A stretch of 20,686 bases of DNA. Source: Bacteroidales bacterium (lineage in GTDB: Bacteria > Bacteroidota > Bacteroidia > Bacteroidales > UBA7960). Position numbers and translations under genes: made by a program. Below are positions 15,817-20,686 of the stretch, piece by piece. The stretch is from contig SKNE01000254.1 in NCBI GenBank assembly GCA_007120675.1, forward strand, positions 1 to 20,686. Direction: 5' to 3'. The stretch's first letter is position 1. Every line of letters begins with the position of its first letter. The notes below the pieces were generated by a model, which did not search any database, was not told the DNA's origin, and was given only the letters and a program-made list of their open reading frames with translations.

Positions 15817-17007
15817 TCACTTCAACACCTTCAGTTCCTTGCCCACCTTGATGAACGCCTCCACGCACCGGTCGAGGTGTTCTGTTTCGTGGGCTGCGGA
15901 TACCTGTACCCGGATGCGGGCCTGCTCTTTGGGCACAACGGGATAGTAGAATCCGATCACATAGATCCCTTCATCCAGCAGCCTGGCAGCGAACTCCTGC
16001 GACAAGGGTGCGTCGTAGAGCATCACGGCGATGATGGCCGACTGGGTGGTTTTCAGGTCGAAGCCCGCCTTTTGCATCTTCTCCATGAAGTATTCCGTGT
16101 TACGGTGCAGCTTATCCTGCAGTTCATGGGTCTCCGCCATCATGTCGAACATCTTGATGCCTGCGTTCACCACGCTGGGCGGCAGTGAGTTGGAAAACAG
16201 GTAGGGGCGTGAGCGCTGGCGCAGGATCTCGATGATCTCCCTGCGTCCGGTGGTGAATCCGCCGATGGCGCCGCCAAAGGCCTTGCCCAGTGTTCCGGTG
16301 ATGATGTCCACCTCTCCGCGGATGTCATACAGTTCGGTGACCCCGCGTCCGGTTTCACCCACCACGCCGGCAGAGTGGCATTCATCCACCATCACCAGGG
16401 CATCGTACTTTTCGGCCAGCTCAACGATCTTGTCCATGGGGGCCGCATTGCCGTCCATGGAGAACACACCGTCTGTTACGATGATCCGGAAGCGCTGTGC
16501 CTGTGCCTCTTTCAGCTTGGCTTCCAGGTCTTCCATATTGGCATTTTCGTAGCGGTAACGGGCCGCCTTGCACAAACGCACCCCATCGATGATGGACGCG
16601 TGGTTCAGTGAGTCGGAGATGATGGCATCCTCCTTGGTGAGCAGGGGTTCAAACACCCCGCCGTTGGCATCAAAGCAGGCAGCGTAGAGGATGGTGTCTT
16701 CCGTGCCGAAAAAGTCGGCAATCTTCTCCTCCAGTGTTTTGTGCAAATCCTGCGTACCACAAATGAAGCGCACCGACGACATGCCGAAGCCATGGCTGTC
16801 CATGCCCTCTTTGGCAGCTTGAATCAGTGCCGGGTGATTTGACAGGCCCAGGTAGTTGTTGGCACAGAAGTTGAGTACCTCCTGGCCGCCCTGCACCCTG
16901 ATGGTTGCATCCTGGGGCGTCACGATGATACGTTCCTCCTTGTACAGTCCCGCTTCGCGGATCTCTTTGATTTCCTTCTGGAGATGTTCTTTGATTTTTC
17001 CGTACAT
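15817..17007 (-). CDS. kbl: Glycine C-acetyltransferase (2-amino-3-ketobutyrate CoA ligase)
   Basis: This 396-aa PLP enzyme of the alpha-oxoamine synthase family has the standard length. Key residues are SLNHASIIDG (His136, stacking on PLP), VMVDECHSAGVVG (Asp208, His211) and IITGTLGKAFGGAIGG, whose Lys242 forms the Schiff base. It cleaves 2-amino-3-ketobutyrate with CoA into glycine and acetyl-CoA. The divergent neighbour encodes threonine 3-dehydrogenase, which makes that unstable substrate, so functional pairing is very likely and favours Kbl over BioF-type synthases. tatD and ansA follow on the same strand. A perfect TATCTTTG box lies 56 bp upstream of the ATG at 17007. Confidence 0.95.
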   Translation of the reverse strand: MYGKIKEHLQKEIKEIREAGLYKEERIIVTPQDATIRVQGGQEVLNFCANNYLGLSNHPALIQAAKEGMDSHGFGMSSVRFICGTQDLHKTLEEKIADFFGTEDTILYAACFDANGGVFEPLLTKEDAIISDSLNHASIIDGVRLCKAARYRYENANMEDLEAKLKEAQAQRFRIIVTDGVFSMDGNAAPMDKIVELAEKYDALVMVDECHSAGVVGETGRGVTELYDIRGEVDIITGTLGKAFGGAIGGFTTGRREIIEILRQRSRPYLFSNSLPPSVVNAGIKMFDMMAETHELQDKLHRNTEYFMEKMQKAGFDLKTTQSAIIAVMLYDAPLSQEFAARLLDEGIYVIGFYYPVVPKEQARIRVQVSAAHETEHLDRCVEAFIKVGKELKVLK

Positions 17008-17062
17008 ATGACTGAGTTTGTTTTATGAAATGATTGTGATTGTGTGTCCTGGAATCGAGAGG

Positions 17063-17070
17063 CAAAGATA
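17063..17070 (-). promoter_or_regulatory. Candidate -7 box of the kbl promoter
   Basis: TATCTTTG on the minus strand (17070-17063) matches TAnnTTTG exactly and would give a leader of about 49 nt before kbl. The -33 region (around CTTC) is weak. Confidence 0.5.
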
Positions 17071-17105
17071 TTGTTTTTCACAAATATGTGGAAGAATGAT
17101 TATGC

Positions 17106-17135
17106 CTTGGGAGTGACGAAAATTCCCTATTTTTG
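17106..17135 (+). promoter_or_regulatory. Candidate tdh promoter
   Basis: TATTTTTG (17128-17135) is a perfect TAnnTTTG box, with CTTG (17106-17109) 18 nt upstream as the -33 element. Transcription would start near 17142 and leave a leader of about 110 nt before the ATG at 17252. An inverted repeat overlaps the -7 box. Confidence 0.6.
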
Positions 17136-17154
17136 CCACCGGCATGTGGCAAAA
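17131..17154. promoter_or_regulatory. Perfect 9-bp inverted repeat over the tdh start site: candidate operator
   Basis: TTTTGCCAC (17131-17139) and GTGGCAAAA (17146-17154) are exact reverse complements around the 6-nt spacer CGGCAT. The left arm overlaps the -7 box and the predicted transcription start falls in the spacer. A complete RNA hairpin would therefore not form in the transcript, so a DNA-binding site for a dimeric regulator is the better reading. No regulator gene is next to it. Confidence 0.55.
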
Positions 17155-17251
17155 CATGATTCCAGGTTCCCCGGACTGCACAGCTATCCCAAACGGGCCG
17201 TTCATTGAGATACATTATTGCACCCAATACAAACCCAAAAAAAATAATCTG

Positions 17252-18214
17252 ATGAAGAACATTTTAGTAGTTGGCTCAGCCGGACAGATTGGCTCAGAAC
17301 TTGTACTTGACTTGCGTAAGCACTACGGCGGCGACCGGGTCGTGGCCGGGATCAGGAAGACCAAACCTTCCGAAAAGCTGTTGGAGACAGGCCCCTGCGA
17401 GGTGGTGGATGCCCTGGATGTGAAGGCGCTGACCGAAGTGGTAGACAAATACAAGATCGATGTGATCATCAACATGGCCGCCATCCTGTCGGGCACCGGC
17501 GAAAAGAACCCCATGCTGGCGTGGGATGTGAACATGAACGGCCTGATCAACATCCTGGAGCTGGCCCGTGAGCGCAAGATGAAGCAGGTGCTGGTCCCCA
17601 GTTCCATTGCCGTATTCGGCCCCACCACACCCATCGAGAACACCCCCCAGGAAACCATCCTGAAGCCCACCACCATTTATGGGGTGACCAAGGTGGCCGG
17701 TGAATTGCTGGGCGACTATTATGTGAAGAAATATGGCCTGGATGTGCGCGGACTCCGCTATCCCGGCATCATCAGCCACGAGACGCTGCCCGGCGGCGGC
17801 ACCACTGATTATGCCGTGGCCATCTATTATGAGGCCATCAAGCAAAAGAAGTACACCTGCTTCGTGAACGAAGGCACCCGGCTGCCCATGATGTACATGC
17901 CCGACTGTCTGAAGGCGACCATCGACCTGATGGAGGCTGACTTCGACAAGCTGAACTACCACTGCGATTACAATGTGGGCGCCATGGACTTCACGGTGGG
18001 CGACATGGTTGAAAGCATCCGGAAGCACATCCCCGAGTTCGAGATCAGCTATGAGCCGGACTTCCGCCAGGCCATTGCCGACTCCTGGCCCAATTCAGTG
18101 GATGACTCGGCCGCCCGCAAAGACTGGGGCTGGCAACCGGAATACGACCTGGATGCCATGACGGGGGATATGCTCAAGGCCATTGGTGAAAAGCACAAGA
18201 AAGGGCTGATCTGA
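17252..18214 (+). CDS. tdh: L-threonine 3-dehydrogenase, short-chain-dehydrogenase (epimerase-like) type
   Basis: This 320-aa NAD-dependent enzyme has the Rossmann motif GSAGQIG (8-14), the catalytic PSSIAVFG (116-123) and YGVTK (Tyr143, Lys147). It also has blocks specific to the SDR-type threonine dehydrogenases: LRYPGIIS, PGGGTTDYAV, LPMMYMPDC, ISYEPDFRQAIADSWP and the DWGW near the end. These separate it from sugar-nucleotide epimerases and from the zinc medium-chain Tdh of E. coli. It oxidises threonine to 2-amino-3-ketobutyrate, the substrate of the divergent kbl product. The frame is open from 17144, but those 36 codons span the inverted repeat and leader, so the ATG at 17252 (MKNILVVGSAG) is the start. 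No strong Shine-Dalgarno sequence is present. Confidence 0.95.
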   Translation: MKNILVVGSAGQIGSELVLDLRKHYGGDRVVAGIRKTKPSEKLLETGPCEVVDALDVKALTEVVDKYKIDVIINMAAILSGTGEKNPMLAWDVNMNGLINILELARERKMKQVLVPSSIAVFGPTTPIENTPQETILKPTTIYGVTKVAGELLGDYYVKKYGLDVRGLRYPGIISHETLPGGGTTDYAVAIYYEAIKQKKYTCFVNEGTRLPMMYMPDCLKATIDLMEADFDKLNYHCDYNVGAMDFTVGDMVESIRKHIPEFEISYEPDFRQAIADSWPNSVDDSAARKDWGWQPEYDLDAMTGDMLKAIGEKHKKGLI

Positions 18215-18229
18215 TCCGGCAAAAAGATG

Positions 18230-18237
18230 TAGTTTTG
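18230..18237 (+). promoter_or_regulatory. Candidate -7 box of the dnaX promoter
   Basis: TAGTTTTG matches TAnnTTTG exactly and lies in the 49-bp gap after tdh. It gives a leader of about 20 nt before the dnaX ATG at 18264. No good -33 TTTG is seen, because that position falls in the end of tdh. Confidence 0.45.
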
Positions 18238-18263
18238 CACAACAGACAATCCCACGCATCCTG

Positions 18264-19379
18264 ATGGACCAATTCGTTGTTTCAGCACGCAAGTACCGCC
18301 CCGACACCTTCGACATGGTGGTGGGGCAGCAGTCCATCACCAACACCCTGAAAAACGCCATCCGGAACAAGCACCTGGCCCAGGCCTTCTTGTTCTGTGG
18401 CCCGCGCGGTGTGGGAAAGACAACCTGTGCACGCATCCTGGCCAAGACCATCAACTGTGAGAAGATCACTGATAAGATCGAAGCCTGCAACGAGTGCGAG
18501 TCCTGTCTCTCTTTCAACCGGTCGCACTCCTTCAATGTACACGAGCTGGATGCCGCCTCCAACAATTCGGTGGACGGCATCCGCACCCTCGTGGACCAGG
18601 TGCGCATCCCACCCCAGGTGGGCCAGTACAAGGTGTATATCATCGACGAGGTGCACATGCTCTCACAGCAGGCATTCAATGCCTTTCTGAAGACACTGGA
18701 AGAGCCCCCGGCCTATGCCAAGTTCATCCTGGCCACCACTGAAAAGCAAAAGATCATCCCCACCATCCTGTCGCGTTGCCAGATTTTCGATTTTGCCCGC
18801 ATCTCCGTTTCAGACATCAGCCGGCAGCTGTCTTTCGTGGCGCAGCAGGAAGGGGTTGAGGCCGACCAGGAGGCGCTGCACATCGTCAGCCAAAAGGCCG
18901 ATGGCGCCATGCGCGATGCCCTGTCCATCTTTGACCAGCTGGTGAGCATCACCGGTAACAGCATCACCTACCAGCAGGTGATTGACAACCTGAACGTGCT
19001 TGACCACGATTACTATTTCAGGATGACCGACCTGGTGATGGACGAGCAGGCTGCCGAGATCCTTTTGCTCCTGGACGAGATCCTGATGAAGGGTTTCGAC
19101 GGGGCCGATTTCATCACCGGTTACGGTACACACCTGCGCAACCTGCTTATTTCCAAGGATCCGGCCACCATCAAGCTCATCGAGGCCAGTGAGGACGTCA
19201 GGAAAAGGTACCTGGAACAATCATCACGTTGTCCCCGGGCCTTCCTCATGGAGGCGCTGGAGATCAACAACCGGGCCGACGTTCAGCACAGGGCCAGTCA
19301 TAATCAGCGATTGCTCCTGGAGCTGTCGCTGCTGCAGATGGCCGGCCTTGAAAAAAAAAAGCCCGTCGGGCAGCCCTGA
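18264..19379 (+). CDS. dnaX: DNA polymerase III subunit gamma/tau, N-terminal zero-frame part (gamma-like, 371 aa)
   Basis: The zero frame encodes the complete clamp-loader ATPase. Walker A is GPRGVGKT (46-53). The zinc module has four Cys (65, 75, 78, 81). Walker B is YIIDEVHML (125-133), and the Arg finger/sensor is LSRCQIFDF (Arg171). The collar helices run to about residue 362. It then reads EKKKPVGQP and stops at 19377-19379, just after a run of ten A residues. The product thus equals domains I-III, the part sufficient for a gamma-like clamp-loader subunit. Known Bacteroidota DnaX proteins are, as far as I recall, single longer chains, and the missing C-terminal part is present in the -1 frame. 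Combined length with a -1 shift would be 631 aa, which is normal for the family. The gene starts 49 bp after tdh. Confidence 0.93.
   Translation: MDQFVVSARKYRPDTFDMVVGQQSITNTLKNAIRNKHLAQAFLFCGPRGVGKTTCARILAKTINCEKITDKIEACNECESCLSFNRSHSFNVHELDAASNNSVDGIRTLVDQVRIPPQVGQYKVYIIDEVHMLSQQAFNAFLKTLEEPPAYAKFILATTEKQKIIPTILSRCQIFDFARISVSDISRQLSFVAQQEGVEADQEALHIVSQKADGAMRDALSIFDQLVSITGNSITYQQVIDNLNVLDHDYYFRMTDLVMDEQAAEILLLLDEILMKGFDGADFITGYGTHLRNLLISKDPATIKLIEASEDVRKRYLEQSSRCPRAFLMEALEINNRADVQHRASHNQRLLLELSLLQMAGLEKKKPVGQP
19351..19371 (+). promoter_or_regulatory. dnaX: dnaX slippery site: A10 run containing in-frame A AAA AAG, then a short GC hairpin
   Basis: Ten A residues (19351-19360) followed by G create the heptamer A AAA AAG (19355-19361) in the correct zero frame, the same heptamer used by E. 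coli dnaX. GCCCGTCGGGC (19361-19371) can form a small stem of 4-5 bp directly behind it. After a -1 shift at this site the frame stays open for 265 codons to 20158. There is no Shine-Dalgarno-like stimulator 10-14 nt upstream. A10 is also long enough for RNA-polymerase slippage (as known for Thermus dnaX) and for sequencing or assembly error. Confidence 0.6.
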
Positions 19380-20158
19380 CCCCACCCCAAAGCCTGCTGG
19401 CACCCCCTGAGAAAGAAAAGTCTGGTCCTGTCAAAAGGTCTGTAAAGGCAGTCCGGCCATCGGATCCAGCCATCCAAGGCAGTGAACGCCCTGAAAGCCA
19501 TCCGGGGGGTAAGGCTTTTACAGCCGCTGGTACCCCAGGGGCGACGGCGGATAAGCCGGCAACGACAGCAGCGACGCCTGGCGCACAACAAGAGACGGCA
19601 GGCCCATCCAAAGCCATCGGCCGGGGTGGCGACAAACCGGGTGCAAAAGACAGGCCCGCACCAGCCGCCAGCCTGCCTGCGCCCGGCAAACAGCGAACCA
19701 TCAGCAAAATCAGCCTGAAGATCAACGAGACAGGGGGTGCCCGGAAGAAGCAAGGCGACCGGGAGGATGCGGCGACCATCAAGCCAGCCCATGCCGTTTA
19801 CACAAGGGAAGAGTTCATGAAGGCCTGGAGCCACCTGGCCGCCAGCTACAAAGAGGAGAGCCTGGCGCTGTTCATGGCCATGACCAGGCAGGCACCCTCG
19901 CTCCTGAAAGGGAGCAGGGTGCTGGTGAAGCTGGACAACGCCATCCAGGAAGACCTCATCATGGAGAAGATGCCGGGAATCCTGGCATACCTGCATAAAG
20001 AATTGGGCAACACCGCCATCCGGATCGAGACCACCGTCGACATACAGGGCACCAAACAAAAGGCCTACCTTCCCATGGAGAAGCTGCAGGCCCTGATCAG
20101 GAAGAACCCGGACATCAAGACGCTGAAAGACGCACTGGACCTTGACCTGGAGTACTGA
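19361..20158 (+). CDS. dnaX: DNA polymerase III tau-specific C-terminal part of dnaX, in the -1 frame
   Basis: Starting at the G of the slippery AAG, the -1 frame reads about 145 residues of Ala/Pro/Gly/Lys-rich linker with no stop. It then enters a folded domain beginning near KPAHAVYTREEFMKAWSHLA. The domain continues with SRVLVKLDNAIQEDLI, LAYLHKELGN, YLPMEKLQALIRKNP and ends LDLDLEY, a pattern I recognise as the C-terminal domain of Bacteroidota DnaX (tau). In E. coli the tau-specific part binds the polymerase alpha subunit and the DnaB helicase. The first ATG in this frame is at 19817, already inside the domain and without a ribosome-binding sequence, so independent translation is unlikely. 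The natural reading is a continuation of dnaX by frameshift, transcript slippage or an assembly error in A10. Confidence 0.85.
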   Translation, partial: ARRAALTPPQSLLAPPEKEKSGPVKRSVKAVRPSDPAIQGSERPESHPGGKAFTAAGTPGATADKPATTAATPGAQQETAGPSKAIGRGGDKPGAKDRPAPAASLPAPGKQRTISKISLKINETGGARKKQGDREDAATIKPAHAVYTREEFMKAWSHLAASYKEESLALFMAMTRQAPSLLKGSRVLVKLDNAIQEDLIMEKMPGILAYLHKELGNTAIRIETTVDIQGTKQKAYLPMEKLQALIRKNPDIKTLKDALDLDLEY

Positions 20159-20517
20159 ATGCAACACCATTTTGTCCAACCCCTTAAGGCGGGGGTGTCA
20201 GAAATGACATTCCGGCCTGATACCAGATCATCTCACCGATAAACATCATTAGCATATTCCGTAACGGACAGGCTGGAGGCAGCCTGCTTAGGATCAACAA
20301 CGACCAGGTGTTCCCGGTAGTCCATGCCGATTTTCCGGAGAATAGATGGGGTGGCATATCCAATGTTTCGAAAACGGAAAACAGCGGGTATGTTGAATTC
20401 AACTACTCTTCCGGTGAGTTTGCCGGCAGCGAATTTGAAAACGACGCATATAGCCGCATCGACTGGTTTGAGCGGCAGGATTTGTTGGGATGGTGCAAAA
20501 AAAGCACTGACTGTTGG

Positions 20518-20558
20518 TTATTATGTTTTAAAAACATTATTTTTGTAAAACATAATAA
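20518..20558. repeat. Perfect 13-bp inverted repeat around the ATPase promoter
   Basis: TTATTATGTTTTA (20518-20530) and TAAAACATAATAA (20546-20558) are exact reverse complements flanking a 15-nt spacer. The spacer and arm edge contain the -7 box TATTTTTG (20538-20545). It looks like an operator for autoregulation or local repression of the downstream ATPase gene. Confidence 0.65.
20538..20545 (+). promoter_or_regulatory. Candidate -7 box of the ATPase gene
   Basis: TATTTTTG matches TAnnTTTG exactly. GTTG (20513-20516) lies 21 nt upstream as a -33-like element. The transcript would start near 20552, about 20 nt before the ATG, inside the right arm of the inverted repeat. Confidence 0.55.
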
Positions 20559-20571
20559 TTCACCAGGAGAT

Positions 20572-20686
20572 ATGTTTGTTAACCGGGATAAAGAGATCAA
20601 GCGTCTTAAGTACGCATTGGGTAAGGATCTGTCGCAACTGATCGTTATTTATGGCAGGCGGCGTTGTGGCAAATCATCTCTGCTGC
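20572..20686 (+). CDS. AAA / archaeal-type ATPase, N-terminal part, cut by window edge
   Basis: The frame from the ATG at 20572 reads MFVNRDKEIKRLKYALGKDL, then LIVIYGRRRCGKSSLL. The F-x-N-R-x-x-E start and the Walker A-containing GRRRCGKS (28-35) are hallmarks of the archaeal-type ATPase family (often ATPase plus DUF234), which is widespread in Bacteroidota. The cellular role of this family is poorly known. Only 38 codons are in the window, so Walker B and the C-terminal domain cannot be seen. A strong Shine-Dalgarno sequence AGGAG (20565-20569) fixes the start and is unusual here, since most genes in the window lack one. The AT-rich upstream DNA and palindromic promoter suggest an accessory, possibly transferred gene. 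Confidence 0.8.
   Translation, partial: MFVNRDKEIKRLKYALGKDLSQLIVIYGRRRCGKSSLL

Larger units (their letters stand above)
20159..20571. other. Non-genic stretch with an orphan open frame (possible gene remnant)
   Basis: This 413-bp region between dnaX and the ATPase gene is more AT-rich towards its right end. In the plus frame of the ATPase, no stop occurs from 20221 to 20571 (117 codons). The middle reads protein-like, for example NSGYVEFNYSSGEFAGSEF and DAYSRIDWFERQDLLGW. There is no ATG in this stretch, and a TGA at 20218-20220 closes it upstream. GTG at 20308 is a possible but unsupported start. A decayed gene fragment is plausible. I do not recognise a family. A 7-bp inverted repeat CAGGCTG/CAGCCTG lies at 20269-20286. 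Confidence 0.3.

Noticed and set aside
17144..17251. Longer tdh start at 17144
   Set aside because: It would place the first codon inside the inverted repeat at the predicted transcription start. The Rossmann fold begins directly at the 17252 ATG.
19817..20158. Independent 113-aa gene starting at the ATG at 19817
   Set aside because: The similarity to the DnaX C-terminal domain begins upstream of this ATG, there is no ribosome-binding sequence, and the frame is continuous back to the slippery site.
20184..20402. Minus-strand 72-codon frame after dnaX
   Set aside because: The hydrophobic, Pro/Met-rich translation has no recognisable pattern, and the plus-strand frame in the same place looks more protein-like.

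Overview
The window looks like a chromosomal segment from an anaerobic, amino-acid-fermenting member of the Bacteroidota (Bacteroidales-like). Three things support this. Many genes are preceded by the Bacteroidota-type -7 box TAnnTTTG. Shine-Dalgarno sequences are mostly absent. The gene products are of Bacteroidota type: a short-chain-dehydrogenase threonine dehydrogenase, a type I asparaginase, a fused 2-oxoacid:ferredoxin oxidoreductase alpha subunit and Bacteroidota-like outer-membrane proteins. The DNA is fairly GC-rich by eye, so long open frames appear antisense to real genes.

Layout. 1-2736: the 5' part of a signal-peptide outer-membrane protein (minus), formate-tetrahydrofolate ligase fhs (minus), a small degenerate 29-bp tandem repeat, and a small beta-barrel-like outer-membrane protein (minus). 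2847-7611: a minus-strand series made of an amidohydrolase, a Wzx/MATE-like flippase, an AAC(3)-like acetyltransferase and pabB. 7665-10553: korB and korA (minus). They are divergent, across a 338-bp promoter region, from a 55-aa 2x[4Fe-4S] ferredoxin (plus, 10892-11059). The ferredoxin has a clear terminator and is followed by tatC. 12230-13879: pruA (plus), convergent with ansA-tatD-kbl (minus, 13907-17007). kbl is divergent from tdh (plus, 17252-18214), with a perfect inverted repeat over the tdh -7 box. 18264-20158: dnaX (plus), split by a -1 frame change at a run of ten A residues. 20159-20571: AT-richer DNA with an orphan open frame and a 13-bp palindrome. 20572-20686: the start of an AAA/archaeal-type ATPase.

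How the genes fit together (inference from families): Tdh and Kbl turn threonine into glycine and acetyl-CoA. AnsA feeds aspartate from asparagine, and PruA turns pyrroline-5-carboxylate into glutamate. KorAB oxidatively decarboxylates the resulting 2-oxoacids onto ferredoxin, which is encoded next door. Fhs links formate to the tetrahydrofolate pool, and PabB supplies a folate precursor. The flippase, AAC(3)-like and amidohydrolase genes look like a separate surface-glycan or accessory group.

The most interesting signal is in dnaX. The zero frame ends at 371 aa, just after the clamp-loader ATPase and collar region. The tau-like C-terminal part continues in the -1 frame directly after an A AAA AAG heptamer inside A10. 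This is either programmed frameshifting or transcriptional slippage with the opposite polarity to E. coli, or a homopolymer sequencing error.
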